Assembly: GCA_021234155.1 (NCBI GenBank)
Contig: JAJEKV010000003.1
Coordinates: 24,710,874-24,774,873, forward strand
DNA: 64,000 nt
Source: Isoetes taiwanensis
Taxonomy: Eukaryota; Streptophyta; Lycopodiopsida; Isoetales; Isoetaceae
Direction: 5' to 3'
Notes under the pieces: model-generated
Database searches by the model: none
What the model was told of the DNA's origin: nothing
The model's input: only the letters and a program-made list of their open reading frames with translations
In this document: positions 32,355 through 43,989 of the stretch, piece after piece
Position numbering within the stretch: the stretch's first letter is position 1
Layout: each line of letters starts with the position of its first letter
Position numbers and translations under genes: made by a program

Positions 32355-35300
32355 TCAATATTCCTCACCAAAAATAGTATCATCTGCTTTATCAATATCA
32401 GCCGGGTTAATCTTACTGAGGTCGACCTGTGTCTCTGTGTCTTCTACCACTTTTTCCCCAGATGCTGTGGTGTCTCCTTCACCAGCCTGTGATGTCTCTC
32501 CTCCACCAGCATGTGATGTCTCTCCTGCAGGAGCCCCAGTTAGTGTCAAAGATCGATGAGTGTCTATGGCTGGTGGTGCAAGCAAGGGATTAAGGATGTT
32601 GTCAATTCTTCCAAGAATCCCTAGCATACATTAGATCTTTTTTGCATCATGCTCATACGCCACACTACTCCTTCTTAACTGCAATGATGCCCTAATAAAA
32701 GCCCCAGCAGAAAAAAAGTCCAGAACAAAGTTACCTGGAGGGCAGAGCTTATCGACAAGGTATGCGGTTGTAGCAGGACCAACCTGCTTGTGAACCAAGT
32801 ATTTCCCTTCCATACCTTGCCAACCGTATTGAAACCTGTCCCTCAGGAGCTTGTTAGCCATATTCTCTGGCTTGGCACCAATTGCATCTTTAGGGGTCTT
32901 AGGAACTTCAGGTGCTTTCCGGGGATGTTCACCATAAAACTTGAGATCCCGGCTTTCATCAGGCTGAGCTTGGGCAGAGATCCTGGTGGCTAGAACCACA
33001 GCTGTTGGCTCTTTTATGCCACCACCAGGTGACCACCCACTTTCCTCTTCATACATTCCTAAGTAAACTCTAGATCTGGATTCTAGTCTCTCCAGGGCAG
33101 TACCATAGAGACTTGTATGTTTTGGCCTGGCAAAACATATTATCCAGTATGTCTCTACATCTGTCATCTTAGAAGCAACATCGAAGAATTTGGCCAGAGT
33201 GGTGGGATCCCAAATCAGAGTAATTTGCCTTGCATCCAAACAAATCATCCTGGCAGGCAACACGATCGGATCTTGGACAATCCCACCACTAGAAACGCAC
33301 TCCACATAAAATCTTTTGAAGTCGTTCTCGTCCTCGGGCTTAAGAATCTTTCGGATGGATCTGCCTAATGAGAAGGGCACATGACCATGGACGCCCTCTT
33401 TCAGTATTCCGTCTGAGACCCACCTATGATGTATCACACCCCAAGATAGGAGGGTTGAACCTGGGAATCCGTCGGACACCTTTCTCAAGTTCTGGAACTT
33501 TCTGTAATTGATTCCAAGTTCATCATGGATGTAGTGGAGAATCTCCTTCTTCATGTAGGCAATAATCCTTAAGTTCTGTGCTCTTGTCTTAAAAAAACTT
33601 TCACCCTTATAATCGGATGTGACCATTACATAAATGTCCCCTCTGATGGCTTCCTGAAGGACAGTTCTGCAATCTTCATAATCCAGGCCTCTCATGCATT
33701 TGAGGTAGTTCTCGCTAAAATAGTCACTATCCTTTGCCCAATTGACTGCTATGGGTTGGCCCCTGTTATCTTTCAGCTCCCCCTTTTTCCATTTATTCCA
33801 CATTTGGCGAAAGAGAGCGTAAATGTCGTCTGGCATGAAAACAAACCTATTGACATCTTTCGTATGCTTTCCCCTGAGAATCTTGTCAACCATTTGCAGG
33901 TAATACTGAAAGGCAAACGAAATATGTTAGAGATTGACTGTAGTAAAGTAGGCCAAATGACGCCGCTGCGCCATTTGATGCCAAATGGCACAGCGGCGCA
34001 TGGCATCAAATGGCGCCGCTGCGCCATTTGCTCTACTTTGGCCCATGAAGCACAAAAATGGGTACATACCTTGTATTCGTCACTTCTCGATTGCCCTTTT
34101 CCTGCTGGGGCTGGTTTCCTGCACTCCTGATATTGCCTACGCAGGTGGTGTATTTGATCTGCGTAGGGCTCCTTAAAAACCGTCCTGGCTACGATGTCAT
34201 TTACATCCACGCTAAGTTAAAGAAGGTCCAAGTCACTCAGTGATCCAGAAAGAACTCTGCAGATTCTGTAAGTGTAGATCTTTCTGAGTTCTATTCTGGC
34301 ATCTTCTGTCCCCAGCTTCTGACACACGAGCTGAGCGGCTGATACAGACTGGTTGCCATTGATGATGTAGAACCTACTACCCGCCAGGTTAGATTCTTGT
34401 GACCACGTTACGAGTTGCTTTGTATCTGGATCAAATGGCACAACATCCGCCGGTGTGAAGACTGGATGGGGATCTTCAGCAAATGACTTGCACAGTTTCC
34501 TAACATATTCAGGATTTACAACACGTGCCGTCATGTTAGGAGGTGCCTCTTCCATATCCCAGATGGATATTTTTCTCAGATAAGTTACACCTAGAGGAAA
34601 CATGTGACCGTGCTGCTGTATTTTTTTTAAAGTCTCCTCCGCCAACTCCTCTTCAGCATCACGGTCCATCTTCAGCTCAGAGGGCACCTCCAGACTTTCC
34701 ATTTTCTTCTGCTTTCTGACCCTCATCTCCTTCTTTGTTTCCCTCTTCCTTTTAGCCGGAATACTGTCAGCCGTTGATGCACCCCCTTTACCTCTCCGAT
34801 GTGGGGAGGAGGTTTTAGTATCACTAATGGTTATCTCAGAATCCTGTTTGGGCGGGGACTTGATTGGAGAACCGATAGGAGTCTTGATAAGAGTCTTTGG
34901 AGGTGACCGCTGATGGCCGACATTTGGATTTTCCTCGTCTTTCTTTTGCTTCTCTTCCTCATTTTCTGTCCCTTCTATATTTAGGGTTCCTTTCTTGGGT
35001 TTGGCTTGCCTTACGTTTGGCCTTCTCTTCCCATCCTTCTTTGTAATCTCCGATAGAAGCCAGGTGCTGTCCATTAGAGCAGACATATTATTAGAGGTCT
35101 TGGCTCTGACAATATGTGACACTGAGTTCTTTGATGCGTCCATGGCTGAACGGAGTATGCCAAATCCTTGAAGTAGCTCGACCATGCCATTAATAGCAGC
35201 AGCCTCTCTGCTTTCATATGAAGGCAACGGCCAGCCTTTTCTTTTGGCAGAGAGTGTCTGGTCCTTGATGCTGGATTCCATCATCTGTGAATCATAAAAT

Positions 35301-36062
35301 TGCCAGTCCATGCAGTACAGATCAATGCTGCAATTCACGGGATCTTCCACCGTGCAACCAAGGAAGTCTAATCTTTCCTGATTTTTCACCTCTCGCATGT
35401 TGACAATGATGCCAAGCTGGAGCACAATGTCTTGCCCCTGTTCAGCACTTCTCGACTTTGTGAGGAGGCAAAGTTCTCGCCTCTTGTCGCCCTTTGTAGC
35501 GTCAACACCATCCTCAAGAGATATCGCCCTGACAATTTCCATGCACCATGGCCTTCCAGCCATGACCACGGTCTTCTCCGTCACAACGTTGATAGGCTTG
35601 GACAACGAAGCTGCACAAAAAAAAACTAATCAACAATCAAACCATGAAAAGCTATCCGCATAAGTAACTGTACATGTAAACAGTGTGGTGGTGCCATTCA
35701 CATGTCGCCATTTACATGTAAACAGCGTGGTGGCGCCATTTACACGTAAACAGCGCGGTGGCGCCATTTACATGTAAACAGTGCGCTGGTGCTATCTACA
35801 TGTAAACAGCGTGGTGGCGCCATTTAAATGTAAATCGCGCCACTGCGCCATTTACATTATGCTACATCTGCTCTACACTAGCCACAAAACTGACACAGAA
35901 ACAGACGGACCACAGAAACTCACACTCCTAGACACACGGATACACGAAACAGCGCGGTCGTGCCATTTGTGTGTCCATGACAACCTTTAAGACCTTGGAC
36001 CTGGGCTAAAAACGTAAAAAAAAAAAAAAAGACAGTACGAACTAACCTGAACCTGATGCCAT
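32355..36062 (-). CDS. ParB-like / DNA methyltransferase-like fusion gene
   Basis: Three inferred exons: 36062-36047 (MASGS), 35610-34070 and 33905-32355, joined by TCAG|GTTAGT…GTGCAG and AAG|GTATGT…TTTCAG. They keep one frame for 1036 codons, but TAA occurs in frame at 34217-34219 and 32631-32633. The N-terminal half has a Lys-rich linker, then a ParB-like domain (VNPEYVRKLCKSFAED … FYIINGNQSVSAAQ, about 34530-34330). The C-terminal half resembles beta-class amino-methyltransferases: a DPPY-like LIWDPTT (about 33210), then the end-placed SAM motif VLDFFSAGAFIRASL (about 32710) and YEHD. Both motifs deviate (DPTT for DPPY, AGA for GxG), so activity is doubtful. The stops imply either a pseudogene or two adjacent shorter proteins. 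Such fusions are mostly prokaryotic or phage-like. The introns show it is established in this genome. Confidence 0.6.
35673..35854. repeat. 28-bp tandem repeat in intron 1 of the ParB/MTase-like gene
   Basis: About six copies of CATGTAAACAGCGTGGTGGC + GCCATTTA, 28 bp each, some diverged. Each unit carries the GCGCCATTT motif. The second intron (33906-34069) carries the same motif as inverted pairs (AAATGGCGC … GCGCCATTT near 33957-34030). Confidence 0.85.
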
Positions 36063-36450
36063 CGTATGTGCGACCGTACAATCTACGTACACGGACCGTA
36101 TAAACTCTACTCCACCTGTAATTCCTGGAGCTCCCGGATCAACAGGCGCTACTCGCAGGCGCTAGAGAGAGAAAGACGAAGGCGCTAGGCGGAAGGCGGA
36201 AAGCGAGAGAAATGAAATGAGATAAATGAAATGAAGAGAGAGAAATAAACCCGTCGAAAATTTGACACGCCCGAAAGGATTTGGCCCGCCCGAAAGGATT
36301 TGGCCCGCCCGAAAGGAATTGGCCCGCGATGCGAATTTCAAAATTTGAATTTCCCGCCCGTCCGCCACGACTTTTAAAATTTGAATTCCCCGCCCGTTCG
36401 CCACTTGAATTTCAAAATTTGAATTACCCGCTCGTCCGCCGAATAATAAA
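36063..36450 (-). promoter_or_regulatory. Promoter region with two tandem repeats
   Basis: Region upstream of the ParB/MTase-like ATG. It contains three 19-bp copies of CCCGAAAGGATTTGGCCCG (about 36269-36326) and three copies of a roughly 38-bp unit built on AAAATTTGAATT + CCCGCCCGTCCGCC (about 36337-36440). TTTCCCGC at 36350-36357 fits the E2F consensus, so S-phase regulation is possible but unproven. Confidence 0.4.
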
Positions 36451-36523
36451 CTTTTTAATGTTCCGTATATATTCCGTGGCAGTCCCTGTCTCAAAGCCGT
36501 TTATAAACCATGCAAGTACAGAT

Positions 36524-36697
36524 ATGGTAAACGGAAGGCGCTTTCGTCCTCGTATTTGCAGGTTGCGATTTTATGCTCCACGTCCTCGCTTCAACATTCG
36601 CAGGTTCTTGCGCCTGAGAGGACTTGGCCGCCAAAGCAGGGCGCTCGTCAGACGTCTATTCCGCAGATGGCATTTGTTTTTTAGTAGAGTTGGTTGA
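36524..36697 (+). CDS. Small Arg-rich ORF, uncertain
   Basis: 57 codons starting MVNGRRFRPRICRLRFY and ending FSRVG, with about a third Arg. It is divergent from the ParB/MTase-like gene. TATATATT-like sequence lies about 55 bp upstream. The composition is protamine-like, but the GC-rich repeat context makes Arg codons likely by chance. No family is recognised. Confidence 0.2.
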   Translation: MVNGRRFRPRICRLRFYAPRPRFNIRRFLRLRGLGRQSRALVRRLFRRWHLFFSRVG

Positions 36698-36719
36698 GCT
36701 GTGTTTCTTTCTTTAGCAG

Positions 36720-36915
36720 GCGATTCCTTGGGCGCTACCTTCAGTTGCAGGCGCTTTAGTTGGTTGCAGGCGCTTCACTTGGTTAGCAGGCGCTTCTTCA
36801 TTTGATCGCATGTGCTTCCTTCAGTTGCAGGCGCTTTGGTTGGTTGCAGGCGCTTCACTTGGTTAGCAGGCACTTCTTCATTTGATCGCAGGCGCTTCCT
36901 CCATTTTGAAGGCGC
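36720..36915. repeat. CAGGCGCTT degenerate repeat
   Basis: About ten occurrences of (G)CAGGCGCTT spaced 16-28 bp apart within 'ttggtt(a/g)gcaggcgcttc…' units. Scattered relatives (CAGGCGCTA) lie near 36150. Non-coding. Confidence 0.65.
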
Positions 36916-37397
36916 TTGTTTGAATCAAGGCTCTTCCCTTCTTTCAATGGCAAATTCTCGGTCTACAATGACCCCAAGGTTAGTGACTATTCTGTTTTAG
37001 GCTGTTGACTGTCAGTAATTTCTCCTACAAGTGCATAATAATGTTTCTAGTCTGTAGTAATCTGTAGTAACCTGTAATGATCAGAAATAATCAAGCGGAG
37101 TTCTATATCTCAACGAGCTGGAACCACCAGGATCCATGAAAAAGAGGACAACTATCAGCATGGTAAATCTCGATCTTATGGAAGAGAGCAGGTCAAATAG
37201 ATAGAAAGGTCTCGAGGCAGTCAGCTAAGAAAACCATGAAGAGTAAATACTAACTACAAACCCCGGAGAAAGAACTACAGATAAGTATGGACATAAGAAG
37301 AAAGGGGAGGCCAGACTAACTAAGAAAGCATTGGTCGGCTAAGGAAAAGAAAAATGGGTAAGTGGGAAGAGGATGAGGATGGACGAGGAGATGTGCA

Positions 37398-37475
37398 AAA
37401 GGAACTGGACCAGAGCAGACCCGTGTGAAAACAGAGCAGACCTGTGTGAAGCAAACAGAGCAGACCCGTGTGAAG
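37398..37475. repeat. Short tandem repeat AGAGCAGACCCGTGTGAA
   Basis: Three copies of an AGAGCAGACC(C/T)GTGTGAA unit spaced 22-28 bp apart in a purine-rich stretch. Confidence 0.6.
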
Positions 37476-37479
37476 CAAG

Positions 37480-38902
37480 GCAACAAAAAAAGTGGCAAAG
37501 ACTGTGGCTGCAAACAGAGATAATAGATCTAAAACAGACAATATATCCTGATAGATTTGGAAAGGAAGGAGAAAGACGACTGAAAAATAAAGAGTACAAA
37601 TAAAAGAGCAGATGGATATAAGAATAGGTGAAAATGATGTTGGATCTGCAAAGCAACAGAAGAAAAATCGACAAAATAAATATAGGCGACCAAAGCCGAA
37701 GAAGAGTAACTCAGATATGCAAGAAAACCAGTACATACAAGCTGGACAAGAAACCCTACTGCAAAACTAGACCATGCGACAAAACTATGGAGAACCTAGC
37801 ATACTCTTCATGGCTTCATCGCTAGAACAGGGGAAAAAACGAGATGCTTTGCACATCTCATAAACCTGCCCGTTGCACGCTTCCAGCAGCTGCATCTGCT
37901 AGTTTCGTCTTCAAGGTTCAGCAGGGGGTCACGGCCCCTGCTATTTTTTAGTTCCTAAGGCGGCCCGTCATTTGTTGCTATATGATACACATGCCGTATG
38001 CACAATATTATATGCATCGCCATGCTAGATAAATAGATAGCTGAGTATTTAAAGGGCTTGAAATTTGTATATTTTCTATTCCTTCATCGGTTATTTTATA
38101 CCCTTCGTCGAGATTGTGGACAACAACATATGCATACTCTTTACACATAAAAAAATGGTGCCCACATCCTCCTTAAAACCCCACCATAACCACACCCCCT
38201 CCCCCCATTTGTGGAATGGAAATTGATTTTTAGAAATGAGGATTTGGCCACAATCCCCCCTTTGGGATTTTGTAGATTAATATCTTCTTATTTAATTATT
38301 TTATATATGCTCCATTGCCATCTGCAATGTTCATGCCCAATTTCTCACAATTAATGTTCATACCCCTTTCTTGCAACAATCCTTGCTTTGTGATTTTGTA
38401 ATTTTAATATCCCCTAATGTGAAAATTTATTCATTTTCTCTTCTGCTACACAAGCTGGTGTAACTCAGAGATTGACTATGTGTAGAATATAATCATGTTA
38501 TCATCATGGTCTTGTGCTTTAGAAGGTGATATGATCTAGACAAATCCTAGGTCAACACAAGTTGATCTAATCAAGTTCAAAAGGTTGATACTTAAGGGGA
38601 TATGAAATGTTAAGGTGGTGCTCCAATGTGAAAATGAAAGTCTAGATGGGTTTGATTCCTTGGGATAAAGATCTTAATGTTGAAGAAGATTGAGGCAGTA
38701 TAAGCAAGCCCGGTCAACTCATTGATTATGTGGGAAGAAATTATTATATTCATGACAGCCAGCAAGGGAAGAAAGAATAATTATGATGATAAGTTGTCGT
38801 TATTATATAGTTGGTCATGAAAGTTTAACTCTATGATCGATTGGATACTCCCTTATTTTGGAACGACCCATGAGGACATGGGTTAAATTTTAGAAGGGAA
38901 AA
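37480..38902. other. No recognisable gene
   Basis: Purine-rich then AT-rich sequence. The last bases before 38903 (AGAAGGGAAAA) look like a polypurine tract, which would make the left flank the internal 3' part of a retroelement. I could not find coding sequence to support that. Confidence 0.35.
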
Positions 38903-40961
38903 TGTAACGAGCTTGGCCCGTTAGCAGGCATGTAGTTTACATTTTATTATTGATGCTTATGGAGAATATTCTAATTTATCATTACATGAGAAATACATAT
39001 TATGTATAAGGAGTTTATACTAAATTCATGTGATAAAATCAAAGGGCATCAGTTTGTATGAGGGTTTCTGGAAGAAGGCAGAAGGAGCAAATTTTGGGCA
39101 GTTTTACTGGCCAAAATTTAGAGCATCATATCTCGGCAACTCGAGATCCAATTCAGGTAATTTTTACTTTGTTGGAAAGATTTTCAAATCAGCTTTCCGG
39201 ATTGGGTCTGATAAGGCCGAAAGTCATCCGGATGAGGGAGATATGGCAGAAAGAGTGAAGCTATATCAGAATTGACTGCGCCATTGTATCTCTTTGTGCA
39301 GCTTGCTTCCTGGAGATAGGAGCTGAAAGGAGGGGATATTTTGAGAGGAAAACATGTGCAAGGACTCAAAGGATCATCATTGAAGTGGTTCTCAGGTGGG
39401 TGGTTTGCCGCTTACACCAGGGGAAGCTTAGATTGCGTAGATTGTTCTTGTTGTTAAAAGAGAATCGTGATTTAATGATTTGAATTAAGAGTATAAAGAA
39501 TCTGGGTGATCCTGAATGTGATGATATGGGATTGAATGTCTTTTGCCATATTGGTATATAAGAAGAAGTAAGAACTAAGCTAAGCTTATTGTAAGAAGTC
39601 TGGGAATAGTCCTTGATATTGTAGATAGTAGGGCAGACCTTGTATATAGTAAACGGAATCCTGGCAACAGCAATATAGAGATTGTTCTGCTTGGAGAAGC
39701 TAGAACTCAATTAGAACCTTGAGTTCGTGTAGCTTATGGGAGCTGCATGGAGGTTCTAACAGGGGCATGAAAGGCTCCATCGGCTCCATGAGACAAAAAC
39801 TAATTTAGAAGATAGATAGAGATGTATATATACCTTTGGTGATTATTAGATTGAAGTTAAGATGCTAAGATAAAATATGATAGGGAATTGCACTGCTAAG
39901 GAACAGTTGTGGAGGTTATGTGAGATACGTTAATCTTTCAGTTCGATAGTAAGAGATGTCAAAAGGCCTAAAGAAGCTTATGGGGGCTTCTTCAGTATGG
40001 CAATGGCATGGAGAATTGCTGGCCAAATAAAATGCTAAGTTATGTAATTAATTTATTAGTAAGAAAAACAAGCTAATATATTGAATTGCATATGAGTATT
40101 CTGTAAGATATTCACTCCTTATGGGGGGAGTGACTTTGGGAAAACATGCTGGTAGAAGTATGTTGTAGTCATTAGGTGATCCTTGTACCTTATATGGATG
40201 TAAATTGTAGGGATATTATGATTGTTTGGGAATAGGATATTATGACATTCTAGAATAAACTTTTCCTATGGGGAGGAAAATGCTAGACCTTTTATATGTT
40301 CTTATATAATATATCTAGACATGCTAAATGCTTGGATACCATGGTGATGTGTCAAGGTTGCATTATGTTAGCATGTACTTGTTGAATATTTGACATCATG
40401 TGGTAGAACATGAATGTGATCTGTCTATAATATCATTGCAAATGTTGGCATTGTTCTATGTTGTTCCTGGGTAAATGCATAGGCAATGCATGTGAAAGGT
40501 TATATGGTGCAAGGTTGAAATAAAAGGAAGTGTATTTTAGAGTTAAATGCCCTCATGGGATAATTCGTGAAGGGGAAAAAATCGTTCAAATTGGAAACTT
40601 GCTGTTTCTAGCAAGTAAGAGGTCGATCGGCCCGCCATGGCGGTCGGATCTTGGCCTGTAAATACTGAAGAAGAAATTAGTGATGTGATCGGTTGCATAC
40701 ATATCGAATGCAGGTGTATTTGGCCGGATTGAAGACGTGCTTGGGCTATCGAATGTACAGTCAACTTTGCTACAGTATTCCAGTCAATACCTTTGCTACA
40801 GTGTTTTTACTGTAGCAAGTTAATGGCTAAGTCAATAGTTCATAAGCTAAGATATTGTGACCATTGAAATTGTTGCTTGAGTTGAATGAGATTGTATGCA
40901 TGGCAATTCAATATTAATTTGAATTGTCTAGATCAATTAGTCTATAGCATTATTCTCTTCA
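38903..40961 (+). repeat. Probable long LTR of a copia-type element
   Basis: It ends CTCTTCA one base before a PBS at 40963. The proposed start is TGTAACGAGCTTGG at 38903, directly after a purine tract. That would give a 2059-bp LTR. The right end is well supported by the PBS; the left end is a guess from TG plus the purine tract, because no second LTR lies in the window. Confidence 0.4.
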
Positions 40962-40962
40962 T

Positions 40963-40975
40963 TGGTATCAGAGCC
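40963..40975 (+). other. Primer-binding site, initiator tRNA-Met
   Basis: TGGTATCAGAGCC immediately downstream of the LTR end and 9 bp before the gag ATG at 40984. Confidence 0.85.
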
Positions 40976-40983
40976 TGGTAAAC

Positions 40984-41480
40984 ATGTCAAATAGATTTGG
41001 TGCTAATCTACTTAATGCTATAGAAGTATTTAAAGGTGAGAGTGGCTTCCAAATCTGGAAGCAAAGTATTAAAGAGGTTTTGGAGTTTGAAAACTTGAGG
41101 TACTTGATTGAGCCAAGTACAAGCAGACGTTATGGTGGTACTAATGCTGTCTTAGGGACATCTAGTACAGGGAGAGCTAGCTCCAGCTCGAATGAAGGAA
41201 GCTCAATAGCTGGTGGAAGTGCAGGAGTTGCTGAAGGGAGTAATAACACTGCACATGTAATATCTGCAACAAGCACAGAAGTGAATGAACAACTCAAAAT
41301 CATGGAGGCACAAGCAATTATTTGCTGTAAGGTTGATCCAGTAATTAAGTTGAAATTGAGAGGGTTAAGTCCTAGGGAGATGTGGCAACATATGATCAGA
41401 AATTATGAAGCTAAAACTTCCTCACAAATAGATGTTTTAGAAAAGTAACTGAGAAAGCTAAAGTTACATGACAGGGACAA
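40984..41480 (+). pseudogene. Truncated copia Gag
   Basis: The frame begins MSNRFGANLLNAIEVFKGES and contains the copia gag N-terminal pattern (GFQIWKQSIKEVLE … LSPREMWQHMIRNYEAKTSSQ). A Ser/Gly-rich insert of about 45 residues lies in the middle. TAA at 41446 replaces the expected Gln in LEK(Q)LRKLKL, after which homology continues for about 10 codons and then ends. No pol follows, so the element is truncated. Confidence 0.7.
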
Positions 41481-43985
41481 AATTAACACGATTAAGTACA
41501 TTCTCTCAAACCTTATAGTATTTTGCAAACTTTAATATACAGTATACAAAAACTTATATATGCATACCCCACAAACGAGGATCGCTATGTACGGTCCAGA
41601 TATTGGAATAAAGGGCAAATATGCCCATCCGACAGCTCTCGTTGCCCGCAGTAACCCCCCGTGTGAATATGCACCCAAACCAAAGGGGGTTTAAGGGGGA
41701 TTTTAATTTAAATGTGCTAAATGCAATGGTTTATGTTAATAATGTTAATGGTAGTTGTGTGTTGATTGTTATATTAAAAAATTTTTACAAAATACTTGCT
41801 AGGATCTCATCTAGCAAATAAAATACTCCAAAAACTAAGCCTAGTTAGAATTTGAGACATGGTCTGCCCTGGTTTTACCCAGGCCCAAAACCTTAACCTG
41901 GCATGAAGTGAAACTTGGGCTACGTGATCCAAGTGATGTCCTCCCTTTTGGTTCCAAGTAAAAGAAGGTTGACAAAATCAAACCTCAAAAAACTTGTTCC
42001 CAATTTGGAGTTTATATGCACAAGATGTAAGTCTTAGATATCAGAGTAAACTGAGAAAACTTGCCTATTTTGTAACAACACCAAGGATGACTAAGTAGAG
42101 GAGAGCTGAGAACTCAAACCCTCAGCCTTGTTAAATAGGTGACTTTTAGTATGTAGAAATCTAAAATAATAAGTTAATTGTGTATTGACTGTGGGCCATC
42201 AAAATCAAAAGGTTTATGTACCCTAGTTAGTGCCAGGGCCCAGAATTTAGATTTTATTAAATAAGAGATCATATTTTCCATCACATTTGGACTAGATTTA
42301 GAAAAACTTATGTCCAATATCTGTATCTTTCCTTTTTTTTCATTTTACACTGTTAGCAGCTACAATTTCATTCCATGTGAGAAATCTGAACCTTTGCACT
42401 GCACTGTCTAGTAATGAAAAAGGGAAATACTAAAGGAATCCATGCATTTTACCATTAAGCCTTCTTTCACAAAATTGTTCTTTATTTTTTATTTTTCCAT
42501 TGGTCCATATTCTAGTGTGCCACAGCAGTAATCCATGACAGTTCACAAGATCATAATATGTAGTGGCCGTGTAAAAGAAACTGGAGTAGTGTTATTTTAA
42601 GTTTTACACCACTAAGAACCAGCATCCTACACTTTAAGTTTAGAGAATACTTAGATAATAAGCATGAAAAAGTAGAGTTTTCAGGTGCAAAAAATCAGAT
42701 CTGCTCCCTATTAACGAAGTACTCCACCCGTTTGCACAGGCCCAAACATCCTAAAGGTAGGTTTGATGTGTTACCTGCAGCAAAACCAGTCACACATTAG
42801 CCTAAAGAGGGTAAGCATGAAGTAGCTAGCAGGTAAGTGAAATCAAACCATGTTTTCATCCGTTTCCTTTATGTTTAAGCAAAATTATGGCATTCAACTG
42901 TCAGCATGTAATATTATGCTTGAAGACCATTCAATAAACAATAATGAAGCATGGGAGAGAAGTATCCATTAGTCCCCATGCCTTGAAATCAATTTATCCA
43001 CATCCACGACCACTTTAATTATATGTAGATGTGGAGACAGAGTCAGAGGAGCTGAACAACTCCATTACATGTCCAATTCTAATAAAGAATTCAGGACATT
43101 ATATTAGGGATCAGAGAGCTTTATTTGACCGGAACAAAATTATGAATAAGCCCTGTATAATCAAATTAGACTATGTATAAGGTAAATGGTTCAGCACCTG
43201 TTCCATTCAAGGAATATCAAAGACAAAAAATCTTATGGGCTATGTAATAGGCCTCGCTAGAAATTTGAAATTTATAAACAATAGCAATAAACAACAGCAA
43301 CTCTATTAGGATGTGGATATAGAGACAAAGAAGTGAAAGCATTCATGCTCTTAAACTGTCCATATCCATTGCTGTAGAGATATTAAGATCATATTTCAAG
43401 AATCAGGGTGTCCCTATTCAATCAGGAAATGTTCATGACACAGCCAGCCGAAATATTTATGACACAGCCATCTTAAACGACACTCCAAGTGGCTACAATA
43501 AGAAGAAATCCTGCTATGGCTTATTTCTATCTCAGAAGTTTAGAGCAACCAGCAAAATACAAACATTTTGTTTACTTATATGTAGAGCTGTAGTGATCTC
43601 AGCATTTTCGGAGGAGAAGATCCCAGTTCTGTGCTAGGTTTATGTATATCCTAAATGTTACAACTAAGTGGAATAAAAGTCTTGTGCAGAGAAAAGAAAT
43701 GATTCTATTCTTTACAAAATCTATGACGATTAACCTGATTATGCTCGTCCCCTGTGTCCAATGATGATTCCAGGTCCGGATCATGATCCGTCACAGCAGG
43801 ATTATTGTACATAGTCCAGATTTGCAGCTCTCATAGTGGCATTACGAGTCAAACATCTCTTGATGATGCTAGCTGCTTCGGGCCCTAACTAAAGCAAACA
43901 TAGGTAAACCTTATGGGCCTAAATATTAATTACTAGAAAGCACAATAACATCAAGACAAACAAATTATTTCCATTGCAAACAACT
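41481..43985. other. No recognisable gene
   Basis: AT-rich sequence with frequent stops on both strands. I see no domain, RNA gene or repeat array. Confidence 0.45.
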
Positions 43986-43989
43986 ATGA

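Noticed and set aside
32631-34219. Reassignment of TAA to Gln
   Set aside because: Plant nuclear genes use the standard code and PIP5K here ends normally; mutation or true termini are simpler.
32355-36062. Bacterial contamination as the source of the ParB/methyltransferase-like gene
   Set aside because: The two GT-AG introns that restore frame, and the flanking plant retroelements, argue for a resident nuclear locus.
36524-36697. A protamine or capsid-like protein
   Set aside because: Arg richness alone in a GC-rich repeat region is not enough; no family motif was seen.
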